Shown piece by piece: positions 46,095-54,783 of a stretch of 64,000 nucleotides of DNA (positions are counted from its first letter, which is position 1; every line of letters starts with the position of its first letter). The position numbers were made by a program, and so were the translations under genes. Below the pieces are notes generated by a model. That model was not told the origin of the DNA, made no database searches, and saw only the letters and a list, made by a program, of their open reading frames with translations. Source of the stretch: Lachnospiraceae bacterium AF51-6-b8A (lineage in GTDB: Bacteria > Bacillota > Clostridia > Lachnospirales > Lachnospiraceae). The stretch is from positions 1 through 64,000 of the forward strand of contig JAQCZH010000002.1 of the NCBI GenBank assembly GCA_027682585.1. The letters are read 5' to 3'.

Positions 46095-47024
46095 TCACGC
46101 CCTGTGTGACCGCATAGCCGCAGGTATGACCCGGCCCAGAAAAGCGCCTACATAGCGACGGTAGCGCTCCGGGTTCACGAGAATACTCTCAGCGTGCCCC
46201 GCCCCCTCGAAGAGATGCAGACCGGAGATTCCGGCTGTCGCCTCGGCCATCCGCCGACTGTTGTCCGGATCAATCAGGCGATCCCTGCTTCCATGAATAA
46301 AGAGGATTGGGATCTGATTTTGCTTTAGACTGTCAATGGGACGGGCCTTCTTTAAGTCAAAGCCGAAGAGCAGTCTTGCCATGGCCATGGCAAAAGCAAG
46401 GAAGAAGACCGGTATGTGAGCAGATGACATTGCTTCCTTTAAGACATTTTCAATATCCGCGTACCCGCAGTCGGCAACGGCAAAGGCGACCTTCGGCTTT
46501 GCATAGAGACTGGCAACCGTGGTCGCAGCTCCCAGAGACTCCCCGTGCAGGCCCAATACAATATCAGCCCCATAGCGCTTTCTGCTGTCCGCAATGAGAG
46601 CGAGCAGATCCTCCCCCTCCCGAATGGAGTAGGAGCAGCGGGAGGGGGCGTTGCGCCCGTGCCCGCGAAGATCATAAATGATGCAGTGAAAGCCCAGGCT
46701 GAAGTAGACCGGCAGATACTTGAGGTCTCCCATACGATTATCCGTGTGACCGTGAGAGATAATGACGTACTTCTTAGACTCCGGCTGCTCTGGATTGACC
46801 AGAAAAACCGTGTGAAGCAGATAATCTCTGTATCCTCTGACCTCATATTCCGTCTTCTTGAGTCCGTCCCAGAAAGAAGTATCGTAGTGCCTATCCTGCC
46901 AGGCCTTGGCCTCTTGAATTGTCTGGCGCCGAATCCCGGTAATATAGAAGGCCAGTCCGGCAGACACCAGGCAAAAAGCCACCAGAACAGTCACAATCAT
47001 CAGTGCAATGATTTGAAATAACAT
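46095..47024 (-). CDS. Membrane-anchored alpha/beta hydrolase
   Basis: A 309-residue hydrolase. An N-terminal membrane segment (about 2-22) anchors the alpha/beta hydrolase domain. VIISHGHTDNR is the oxyanion-hole region, LGLHGESLGAATTV is the nucleophile elbow with the Ser in GESLG, GSRDRLIDPDNS holds the acid and GAGHAES the His. This is like the YqkD/FrsA-type serine hydrolases. The substrate is unknown. The gene starts just after the NTF2-like gene stop, so the two are one transcript; the exact ATG (47024 or 47051) is not certain. Confidence 0.8.
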   Translation of the reverse strand: MLFQIIALMIVTVLVAFCLVSAGLAFYITGIRRQTIQEAKAWQDRHYDTSFWDGLKKTEYEVRGYRDYLLHTVFLVNPEQPESKKYVIISHGHTDNRMGDLKYLPVYFSLGFHCIIYDLRGHGRNAPSRCSYSIREGEDLLALIADSRKRYGADIVLGLHGESLGAATTVASLYAKPKVAFAVADCGYADIENVLKEAMSSAHIPVFFLAFAMAMARLLFGFDLKKARPIDSLKQNQIPILFIHGSRDRLIDPDNSRRMAEATAGISGLHLFEGAGHAESILVNPERYRRYVGAFLGRVIPAAMRSHRA

Positions 47025-47029
47025 ATGCT

Positions 47030-47458
47030 CTACTCTCCCACATAGGTCCACCGACCATTTTTCCGGCGCAGTCTGGCGATAAAATGCCGATGAAAATTGC
47101 CTCTCATTCCATAAATTCTGACTTTCTGCAGGCTGACTCCGGTAATCGTCGCATAGCAGTCATCCGCACCGGCCGCCCCTTCTTCCCGGTCGAATACAAG
47201 ATGTACCTGAATCTTCTGCAGATCAATCCTGGAGTAAGAGACGTCTTTCCGTTCCAATTCTCCCAGGTAGTCATCCAGCTTCTGATTTCTTCCGCCAGCT
47301 CCGCTCATACGGACATTCTCATCCATCAGCTGATGAAGGAGATCTGTATCCGCCTCACAGAGGGCATCCATCATACGGCGATAAGCCCGATAGGCCTCCT
47401 CCTCCGTCGGCGTCAGTTCCTGGGCGAAGCTGTCATGGATCATCTTTTGCCTGGCCAT
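47030..47458 (-). CDS. NTF2-like (SnoaL-type) domain protein
   Basis: A 142-residue soluble protein with the cone-shaped fold pattern of NTF2-like proteins: a long helix at AYRAYRRMMDALCEADTDLLHQL, the turn NVRMSGAGG, and four late beta strands ending HRHFIARLRRKNGRWTYVGE. Such proteins are small-molecule binders or enzymes of varied function. AAGGGAG precedes the ATG. It precedes the membrane hydrolase and may bind or process the same ligand. Confidence 0.65.
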   Translation of the reverse strand: MARQKMIHDSFAQELTPTEEEAYRAYRRMMDALCEADTDLLHQLMDENVRMSGAGGRNQKLDDYLGELERKDVSYSRIDLQKIQVHLVFDREEGAAGADDCYATITGVSLQKVRIYGMRGNFHRHFIARLRRKNGRWTYVGE

Positions 47459-47683
47459 TCTTCTCCCTTCGCTTTCTGTCTCATTACATCAAACCTCTTT
47501 CCATCTGCCTAATCACAGCCGACACTTTCAGCTCACAATTCCCAAATATTTTATCATACCCGAACCAGCGCCGCTCTGGTCCCAGACAGAGAAAATATCC
47601 GTCTGACAGTCGGCCCAAAAAGGTTTGAGGGCTCGCTAAAAAGGAAAACTCCAGACCATCCTACAGGCAAAAAGTATTCTCTG

Positions 47684-50600
47684 TCAGTTCAAAAGGTCCA
47701 GCAGTTCCTCCCTGGACAGCTGCCCAAGGGACTCTGACTGACCGCTTAAGATAGCATCCGCCAGGTCTTTCTTCTTCTCCTGCATTTCCAGGATGCGGTC
47801 CTCGATCGTATCCCTGGCAATCAGGCGAAAGACCAAGACGTCTCTCGTCTGACCAATCCGGTGAGCGCGGTCTGTCGCCTGGTTCTGTGCAGCCAGGTTC
47901 CACCATGGGTCATAATGAATGACCAGATCCGCACCTGTCAGATTCAGGCCGGTCCCTCCCGCCTTTAAAGAGATGAGAAAGACCGGCGTCTCATCTCCGT
48001 TGAAGGCATGCACCAGGCGCAGGCGTTCCTCCTTGCCGGTCGCTCCCGTGATCTTGTAGAAGGGAATTTTAGCTCCGGTCAGATCCTCTTCCAGCAAGGT
48101 CAGCATAGAGGTGAACTGAGAGAACACCAGCATCTTATGTCCCCCGTCAATTGCGGATGTAATCAGATCCAGACAGGCCTCACGTTTGGCCGATTTCCCC
48201 CGATAGCCCTCCACAAAAATCGAGGGATCACAGCAGATCTGCCGAATCTTGGTCAGCTCGGCCAGTACCTGAATTCTGCTTCGATGATAGGCATCCCCAT
48301 AACCCGCGATCATCGCTTTCATCTTGGCGACCTGGGCGTCGTAGAGTCTGCGCTGTTCTCCCTCCAGACGGGCGTAACGGACCTCCTCGATCTTAGCCGG
48401 AAGATCTCTCAGAACATCCTTCTTTAATCTGCGCAGAATAAAGGGGCCTGTCATCCGACGCAGCCTCGCGGTCGCCTCCTGATCCTCTTCTCTTGCAACC
48501 GGCAGTTCGAAATCTGTTCGGAAGATCTCATAGCTGTAGAGAAAGCCGGGCATAAGAAAATCAAAGATTGACCAGAGTTCCGACAGACGGTTCTCGATAG
48601 GCGTACCGGTCAGCGCGAAGCGGTGGCTGCTTCTGATAATCTTGACCGCCTTGGAAACAGCCGCCTGGGGATTCTTAATGTACTGCGCCTCATCCAGAAT
48701 CTGGAAATCAAACTCTCTCTTCGCATAGAGGGCAATGTCCCTCTTGAGCAGATCATAGGAAGTGATCAAAACATCTGCCCATCTCCCATCACTCAGGATC
48801 TCCCTTCTCTGACCAGCAGTCCCTGTCACAGGCACAACGGCAAGCTGTGGGGCAAAACGCGTAAATTCCTCCTGCCAGTTATAGACCAAAGAGGCCGGAC
48901 AGATCACCAGAGAAGGACCGACTGCCAAAGCGCCTTCTGCTCTGTCGGACGTCTCTTTCTCTGCCGCCAGCACCGCAATCATCTGCAGAGTCTTGCCCAG
49001 TCCCATGTCATCGGCCAGAATACCGCCGAAATGATTGGCCGCCAGGGTACGAATCCATTTGTAGCCATAGATCTGATACTTTCGAAGGACCTTGGACAGG
49101 TTATAAGGCACCTCAAAATCTGACTCTTCCACCGTCTTGAATTCCTTGATCAACTCGCGGAAATGACGGTCTCTGTCCGCGGCGACCGCATCGTGATCCT
49201 CCAGCATCTTATTGATGTAGAGCGCTCGATAGAGGGGCAGATGCATCTTTCCCTCCGTGAAATCTCCTGGCTTCATGCCCGTATCTTCCATGAGCTGAGT
49301 CAGCATCTGCATGGAATCTTCCTGGTCCAATCGAATGAAGGCTCCGCTGCGCAGCTTATGATAGGCTTTCTTACGGCGGTAGGCGTCCAGGAGTTCCAGC
49401 AGCTCTTCTGCGGACAGGTCTTCCGCGGAGATTTTCAAATCCATAAGATTCGATCTGACAGAAACACCAATCCTCAGCTGAGGCATGCTGCGAATGGTCA
49501 ATTTCCGAAATGCCTCAGATCCTTCTACGCTTCCCAGGCGCTCCAGGCGGGCAATACCGGAATCGAGAAGCTCATAAATGGCGTCATCTGTCGCTTCTCT
49601 ACAGAAGGCGGACCATTTGCTCTCATATCGTGGGAAGTCACTCTGTAAAAGAGCCAGGGCCCTCTCCTCCTGCTGCTGATCCCTGCCGACGCCGAACGTT
49701 CCCCTGCGCTCTTTGGCCGGCAACAGGGGAACGTTTCTGTCCCCATAACAGACTCTGCCGTCCGCCAGAAGCATCCCATCTTCCATATCCAGGCGGAAGA
49801 AGAACTTCGCCTCCTCAGGCAGAATCCCCAGAGCCGCGAAATCCGCCGACTCCTGAATGACAATATGGGGATTTTCCTCCAAATGGGGAAGCACCCGGTA
49901 ATAGAATTCCGCCAGGTGCTTTTTCCCGAAGTACAGGCGCAGATATCCCCCTTCCGCCGCATTCATCAGAGGAGCCAAAGATTCCTCATCCTCCCTGGCG
50001 AAGCGAACCATTGTCCCGTCATAGACCACATAGGAGGCCTGTCTTCCCTGAATTCTCATGGGCAAATTGCCAGTCAGAATTATGCCCTGAAAATTCTCTG
50101 CGGCAAGCTTCTCTTTTGAGGCGGCCAGCTGATACAGTTCTTCCGGACAAACCCACTCTTCCAGTTTTCCTCGCATTTTCTCCAGATCGCCCAACTCATA
50201 GTAACTTCCCCTGCCGTACGCCAGGTCTTCCGACGACAGAGCAGCCAGATAGAGATTACTGATCTGTTTCGAATTTAAGGTACTCAGATCCAGAAAAGGA
50301 TCGACCCTCAGAAGAATCTGGCGAAACCCATTCCCCGCCTGCAGGCTTTTAAGACTGGCAACGTGCGCCTTATCCTTTCGTTCCGCAGGCTGTCCTGTCT
50401 TTAAATAATCGTAGAGAAAATCAGCCGCCTCCCCTTCCAGAGGTATGTCCCGGGTCAGGCGAAGGGATGAGGCTTCATAATGAATATACTGCTCCTGCAG
50501 ACGTTCATACAGAAGTTCATTGACTTTTACCTGCCGCCGAATGAAGTCATAGACTTTGGCAGATGCCTCTGTAAAGCCCTCCTGGTAAAAATGTAGCGTA

Positions 50601-51562
50601 TCCCTCTTCCCCAGGGACAGAGATCCGCCTGCTTCCACCTGATCCACCAGTTCCGTCAAATTCTTGACGACATAAAGTCTGCCGACCCCTATGCGAAAAG
50701 AGAGGCTAAAACCGTTCTCATCCTGTACCAGACGGGGAACCAGGCGGACTCTTGGAACCGCTCCCCTCTCCTCATCTCTGCGGACATCTGTCAATCCGGA
50801 GAAGGCGGATAAGAAACGCTCTCCCTTCTCGTCTGTAGCATCTCCTGGATTATACTGTCTGATATAGTCCTGGAGCAGATAGATTGCCGCCATCTCATGG
50901 GGGCAGACAGCCATTGTCCAATAGTTGAAGAGACGCCGGTGACAACAGCCGCACTCCATATCAAGAAACTGATCTCTGGAAAAGCGAAAGTACACCTTGC
51001 GGGCTTGTGTGACATTCTTCTCTGCCTCAGCTATTACCTCACTGACATGCGGTTGTGGCTCATACACAGTCTGAAATTCCGCCCATGCGGAATTCTCCTT
51101 ATTGGCCTTTCCGTAGTGCATCTTAAAATAGTCAATCTTCATGCACCCCGCCTCGAGAATCTCATTGGCCTGACGCTTTACTTCCGGAGACACCTCAAAA
51201 TCAGCCGTCATCTTGCGAAACTGAAAGAAGGATTCTGCACTTCCCATCACTTCCTCCATCTCCTCAGGCAGCGGGATCTGATCCTCCTTCAAAAAATCCC
51301 CCAACTCCTTCTGCCAGAAAAAGAGCACCGCCGCCATATGGGCGCAATTGTCTCCCCCCTGAGCCCTGGCGCAATTGCAGCCCATAGACAGATTGCCTTC
51401 TAAGAAGCCCCGGATCGAGACGTCATAGATATGATCTCCCAGAACCCTGGCCATACAGCTGTCCTTGGTTGAGGCAAACCCCTTGACCGCCTTCTTTTGA
51501 TACAAAGTTTCTCCCGCATTCAATGCGTCTTCGGAGAAATATTCCCGCCAATTTGCTGTCAT
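47684..51562 (-). CDS. SNF2-family helicase with two SWIM zinc fingers
   Basis: A 1292-residue protein. A SWIM zinc finger (CxC at 62/64, CxH at 73/75) is followed by a second similar cluster (CGC at 204/206, CPH at 220/222), then a large SNF2-associated region. The SNF2 ATPase has DDMGLGKT near residue 851, the DEAQ box DEAQYIKN near 956, FALTGTPIENRLSELW, and the helicase C block with AHRIGQTRDV near 1234. Members of this group are Snf2/Rad54-like ATPases, often linked to DNA repair or nucleoid remodelling. A single SWIM is usual; a second is not. ATG 51562 follows GAGGT. Confidence 0.92.
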   Translation of the reverse strand: MTANWREYFSEDALNAGETLYQKKAVKGFASTKDSCMARVLGDHIYDVSIRGFLEGNLSMGCNCARAQGGDNCAHMAAVLFFWQKELGDFLKEDQIPLPEEMEEVMGSAESFFQFRKMTADFEVSPEVKRQANEILEAGCMKIDYFKMHYGKANKENSAWAEFQTVYEPQPHVSEVIAEAEKNVTQARKVYFRFSRDQFLDMECGCCHRRLFNYWTMAVCPHEMAAIYLLQDYIRQYNPGDATDEKGERFLSAFSGLTDVRRDEERGAVPRVRLVPRLVQDENGFSLSFRIGVGRLYVVKNLTELVDQVEAGGSLSLGKRDTLHFYQEGFTEASAKVYDFIRRQVKVNELLYERLQEQYIHYEASSLRLTRDIPLEGEAADFLYDYLKTGQPAERKDKAHVASLKSLQAGNGFRQILLRVDPFLDLSTLNSKQISNLYLAALSSEDLAYGRGSYYELGDLEKMRGKLEEWVCPEELYQLAASKEKLAAENFQGIILTGNLPMRIQGRQASYVVYDGTMVRFAREDEESLAPLMNAAEGGYLRLYFGKKHLAEFYYRVLPHLEENPHIVIQESADFAALGILPEEAKFFFRLDMEDGMLLADGRVCYGDRNVPLLPAKERRGTFGVGRDQQQEERALALLQSDFPRYESKWSAFCREATDDAIYELLDSGIARLERLGSVEGSEAFRKLTIRSMPQLRIGVSVRSNLMDLKISAEDLSAEELLELLDAYRRKKAYHKLRSGAFIRLDQEDSMQMLTQLMEDTGMKPGDFTEGKMHLPLYRALYINKMLEDHDAVAADRDRHFRELIKEFKTVEESDFEVPYNLSKVLRKYQIYGYKWIRTLAANHFGGILADDMGLGKTLQMIAVLAAEKETSDRAEGALAVGPSLVICPASLVYNWQEEFTRFAPQLAVVPVTGTAGQRREILSDGRWADVLITSYDLLKRDIALYAKREFDFQILDEAQYIKNPQAAVSKAVKIIRSSHRFALTGTPIENRLSELWSIFDFLMPGFLYSYEIFRTDFELPVAREEDQEATARLRRMTGPFILRRLKKDVLRDLPAKIEEVRYARLEGEQRRLYDAQVAKMKAMIAGYGDAYHRSRIQVLAELTKIRQICCDPSIFVEGYRGKSAKREACLDLITSAIDGGHKMLVFSQFTSMLTLLEEDLTGAKIPFYKITGATGKEERLRLVHAFNGDETPVFLISLKAGGTGLNLTGADLVIHYDPWWNLAAQNQATDRAHRIGQTRDVLVFRLIARDTIEDRILEMQEKKKDLADAILSGQSESLGQLSREELLDLLN

Positions 51563-51732
51563 CACGCACCTCGACTATCCCTGCTCCGATCTCCTGGAAT
51601 CTACTATTTTAACACAGTTTTTCTGTCAAAAAATGCCTTCTGTCTCCGATCATTCCTCTTCATCCCCCCGCAAAATCTCTCCTGTATTGATCACGCCTCT
51701 CCTGCTCCCCTGAACGCCCAGACATTGTAATA

Positions 51733-51763
51733 GGGCGGATTCCCGCAGGATTCCGCCCCAACA
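51733..51763. repeat. GC-rich palindromic element, copy B
   Basis: Its arms are GGGCGGA and TCCGCCC around TTCCCGCAGGA, ending in CCCCAACA. It matches the copy at 344-374 at 27 of 31 bases. It lies about 105 bases after the flavodoxin stop. See copy A. Confidence 0.5.
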
Positions 51764-51779
51764 TTTGACACAGAGCCAA

Positions 51780-51821
51780 AATTCCTCACAAGGTCTGTAC
51801 GAAAAAGCCTTGTGAGGAATT
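51780..51821 (-). terminator. Terminator of the flavodoxin gene
   Basis: Minus-strand AATTCCTCACAAGG and CCTTGTGAGGAATT form a perfect 14-pair stem, followed by TTGG. It lies 47 bases after the flavodoxin stop. Confidence 0.78.
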
Positions 51822-51867
51822 CACACGTTCAGATTTTCCGGCTCCTGACAGCCTTTTCAAAGCTGAT

Positions 51868-52290
51868 TTATACCAGGGCCGCCCCCAGGTCCCGGCAGGC
51901 AGCTGTAGCGTCATCATCCGGAGCGTCATTGCAGATGACAGGATCACAGGCCAGAGAAATGCCCGCGCTCTCGGCATCGGCTCTCCAGTCATCCATCCAG
52001 ATGCCTCCGCCCCAGCCCCAGGAACCGAAGAGGGCGACCTTCTTGGCGCCAAGAGAACCCTTGACCTCATCCCACATGGGCTGAAACTCTGTCTCCTCTA
52101 AAACTTCCGCTCCCATGGAGGGACAGCCGAAGGCGAAAGCGTCATAGGATGCGACCTGTGCCGGGCCAAAGTCCGCCGCGGCAATCAATTCTGCCTGACC
52201 GCCGGCTTTCTGAACTCCCTCAGAAACCGCCTGTGCCATCGCCTCCGTATTCCCCGTTCCGGACCAATAAACAATTGCAACCTTACTCAT
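51868..52290 (-). CDS. Flavodoxin
   Basis: A 140-residue electron carrier. The phosphate loop of FMN is SGTGNTEAMA near residue 9, an aromatic region is FGCPSMGAEVLEE near 54, and LFGSWGWGGG near 87 contributes the second aromatic contact. Size and sequence are like clostridial flavodoxins. GGAGG precedes the ATG. Its promoter at 52482-52510 is flanked by two GTTAG inverted repeats, fitting iron- or redox-responsive control, since flavodoxin replaces ferredoxin when iron is short. The metal is an inference. Confidence 0.92.
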   Translation of the reverse strand: MSKVAIVYWSGTGNTEAMAQAVSEGVQKAGGQAELIAAADFGPAQVASYDAFAFGCPSMGAEVLEETEFQPMWDEVKGSLGAKKVALFGSWGWGGGIWMDDWRADAESAGISLACDPVICNDAPDDDATAACRDLGAALV

Positions 52291-52455
52291 ATTACTGCCT
52301 CCATTCTGCAGACACCCATTGGATCAGTCGGAATGCTTTCTGACAAGAACTCTGTATTCTGATTTTGTCTTGTCCCCGCCGGGCCCTTATCGAAGCATAA
52401 GCCTCTTTCTTCCCAGCTGCCGGTTTCCTTCGGTTGTCCCTTGTGTACCGGCTTT

Positions 52456-52475
52456 TTGTTAGCATTGCCTAACCA
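52456..52475. promoter_or_regulatory. Inverted repeat 1 of flavodoxin promoter (TTGTTAG-N6-CTAACCA)
   Basis: Half-sites TTGTTAG (52456-52462) and CTAACCA (52469-52475) separated by six bases. It overlaps the transcription start region of the minus-strand flavodoxin promoter. The same spacing occurs at 33045-33064. Confidence 0.55.
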
Positions 52476-52481
52476 TTAAGT

Positions 52482-52510
52482 ATTATAGAACAACTTGTAT
52501 CATTTTGTTA
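52482..52510 (-). promoter_or_regulatory. Promoter of flavodoxin gene
   Basis: Minus-strand TATAAT (52482-52487). The TAACAA hexamer at 52505-52510, 17 bases upstream, is the best -35 candidate but is a poor match. It lies inside inverted repeat 2, so the promoter is sandwiched between two repeats. Confidence 0.5.
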
Positions 52511-52524
52511 GTCTCAATTAACTT
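52505..52524. promoter_or_regulatory. Inverted repeat 2 of flavodoxin promoter (TTGTTAG-N6-TTAACTT)
   Basis: A less perfect repeat with the same six-base centre, beginning TTGTTAG at 52505. The 17 bases TTGTATCATTTTGTTAG (52495-52511) recur exactly in reverse complement at 33058-33074. Confidence 0.5.
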
Positions 52525-52584
52525 TTCAGGTACAAAATCCAATACACAATCTGCTATGATGAAAGACAGATTTGGAGGACAGAT

Positions 52585-54735
52585 ATGAGCAATCTCTTTG
52601 ACATGGTATTAGAGCGGGATGGCCTGCGCTTCAGTGACTTTCTGGATGATGCCGGCAAGGATGAAATCCGTTCTTTCTGGGATGATATCGTAAGCGACCG
52701 GGGATCTGTGACCGATGCGGAGATTGACTCTGTCTTAAGCACCTATAAGGGATTGGGCGTCATTGTACCTGCCGATGGAATCAGCAGGGATCAGGAGAGG
52801 GAATTAAAAGAACTTGACCGAACCTGGGAGGCCGGCGCAAGGGGACATAAGCCGACCCGTTCTTCTATCGCTCACTGGCTCAATGGCGGCTATGACCGGC
52901 CTGATATTGAAGACAGCAAAGACCCCAGCGCGGCAGTAAACGACTTTAAGAAAGGTTTGGCTGACAAGACCTCCGATATCGTCGGAGCCGGCAGAGAGGC
53001 CCTCCGTTCTGTCAACGATAAAGCCGATGATCTGCTGGATGCGCTGACTCAGGATATACGGGATTCTACCGCCGCAGGAAATGACAGGAAAGCGGGGGCA
53101 GCTATGACCGGGACCGAAGGGACTGAAACATCCTCTTTCAAAACTGAAGGAGACCTGACCGGAGCCCAAAATCATACATCGGCGCCCATCAATCCCACCA
53201 TTCCAAGCCCTTCCGCATCAGGCAACCTGAAATCAGAAATCTCTTACCAGCTTCTCTACCAGACCAACCGTCAGGCGAACGAAAGGCATCCCATCATGAT
53301 CCTGTCTGACCCCATGGAGCGCATTCCCCATCACCAGGTGGGGGCTTTCACGGATCCATCCCGTCAGACAGCATTTGAGATGATTTATGAGGGCGCCGCC
53401 AGCTCTGTCAAAATTCTTCAGTTAGACCGGCGCTTCGTCAATCTCCTCTCCTGGCTCGGAGCCGGTCATATCGCCGTCAAGCTGTCTGGCCGTCATTTTG
53501 CGGCTTCCAGCGAAAACTCTCTGCGCGATCGGCACGGACTGGCTCATGCCAGCGGTTATGCCGTCTACAAGATCACAGCGGTTGATCTCAATGCCAACAG
53601 CATCCTGCAGACGGCCAACAATGACTTCCTCCAACTGGTTATTCGCCGCATGCTGGCCTCTAACCCAAAGGAGACTCTGCCCCAAGAGACGGTCGAAGAG
53701 ATGGATCTGTCCGATCAGACCATGTTAATGACCGATATGCCGGCCATAATCGACTATGTCAACTGCGCCCAGGACGCCCTGCCCTCCAATATCTTAAACT
53801 GGGCCCGCCGCCAGATCGCCATGGTCAAATCCGAATCGGTCAGCGCCGAGGAGCAGAAGCACGCTCAGCGCGCCCTCTCAATCATGCTCAATATCCAGTG
53901 GCAGGGAAGCTATTTCCCTCCCATTGATCCAACAGAGGCCAGGCGGATTCTGGATGAAGAGCTCTACGGGATGGAGCAGGTCAAGCAGCGTATTGTAGAA
54001 ACTATCATCCAGATCAACCGCACCCATACGCTTCCGGCCTATGGCCTCCTTCTGATCGGACCCGCAGGCACCGGAAAGTCCCGTGTCGCCTATGCTGTCG
54101 CCCGTATTCTCAGGCTGCCCTGGACCTCTCTTGACATGAGCGCGATCCGGGACACGGAAGCTTTGACCGGATCTCCCCGCGTCTACACCAACGCCAAGCC
54201 CGGCAAGATCATGGAGGCCTTTCAGCAGGCAGGTTCCTCCAACCTGGTCTTCATTATCAACGAGTTGGACAAGGCCGGTATCAACGCCAACAGCGGCAAT
54301 CCCGCTGACGCTCTTTTGACCCTCCTGGACAATATCGGCTTCACAGACAACTACATGGAGTGCATGATTCCAACCTCCGGCGTCTATCCCATCGCCACAG
54401 CAAATGACCGCGAGTTCATCTCCGCTCCGCTTCTGACCCGGTTTGCCCAGATTGATATTCCGGACTACCGTCCCGCAGAGAAGAAAATCATCTTCCGCGA
54501 TTACTCTCTGCGCAAGACCATGGACCGCATGGGCCTTTCCAAATCTGAGGTTGCTTTCACTGAGGAGGCCATCGACACCATCATTGACCGCTATGCCAGT
54601 GTCTCCGGAGTCCGCGACCTGGAGCAGGCCGCAGAGCACCTGGTCGCTCACGCCCTTTACCTGCTTGAGACAGACACCCTCGGCCATGACCGGGTTGTCT
54701 ATCAGGCAGATGATGTAAAAGAACTTCTCTTTTGA
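52585..54735 (+). CDS. Lon-like AAA+ ATPase with novel N-terminal region and no protease domain
   Basis: A 716-residue protein. Residues 1-200 are charged and partly low-complexity. Residues 205-460 form a globular domain of no family I recognise. The AAA+ module follows (about 465-710) and resembles Lon: Walker A GPAGTGKS at 492-499, Walker B region LVFIINELDKA, sensor 1 in ATAND (Asn607), sensor 2 in GVRDLEQ (Arg677). The Walker B Asp is replaced by Asn559 (INELDK), whereas Lon has DE. No Ser-Lys protease domain follows. GGAGG precedes ATG. It has no partner gene and is divergent from flavodoxin. Function unknown. Confidence 0.72.
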   Translation: MSNLFDMVLERDGLRFSDFLDDAGKDEIRSFWDDIVSDRGSVTDAEIDSVLSTYKGLGVIVPADGISRDQERELKELDRTWEAGARGHKPTRSSIAHWLNGGYDRPDIEDSKDPSAAVNDFKKGLADKTSDIVGAGREALRSVNDKADDLLDALTQDIRDSTAAGNDRKAGAAMTGTEGTETSSFKTEGDLTGAQNHTSAPINPTIPSPSASGNLKSEISYQLLYQTNRQANERHPIMILSDPMERIPHHQVGAFTDPSRQTAFEMIYEGAASSVKILQLDRRFVNLLSWLGAGHIAVKLSGRHFAASSENSLRDRHGLAHASGYAVYKITAVDLNANSILQTANNDFLQLVIRRMLASNPKETLPQETVEEMDLSDQTMLMTDMPAIIDYVNCAQDALPSNILNWARRQIAMVKSESVSAEEQKHAQRALSIMLNIQWQGSYFPPIDPTEARRILDEELYGMEQVKQRIVETIIQINRTHTLPAYGLLLIGPAGTGKSRVAYAVARILRLPWTSLDMSAIRDTEALTGSPRVYTNAKPGKIMEAFQQAGSSNLVFIINELDKAGINANSGNPADALLTLLDNIGFTDNYMECMIPTSGVYPIATANDREFISAPLLTRFAQIDIPDYRPAEKKIIFRDYSLRKTMDRMGLSKSEVAFTEEAIDTIIDRYASVSGVRDLEQAAEHLVAHALYLLETDTLGHDRVVYQADDVKELLF

Positions 54736-54783
54736 AAACCCATCTTTCCGACCGCAAATAAATTTTTTCTATAATATACGCTC

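Larger units (their letters stand above)
51563..51867. other. Intergenic region with terminator and palindromic repeat
   Basis: No gene. It holds palindromic element copy B (51733-51763) and the hairpin at 51780-51821, both on the 3' side of the flavodoxin gene, and upstream sequence of the helicase gene. Confidence 0.7.
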
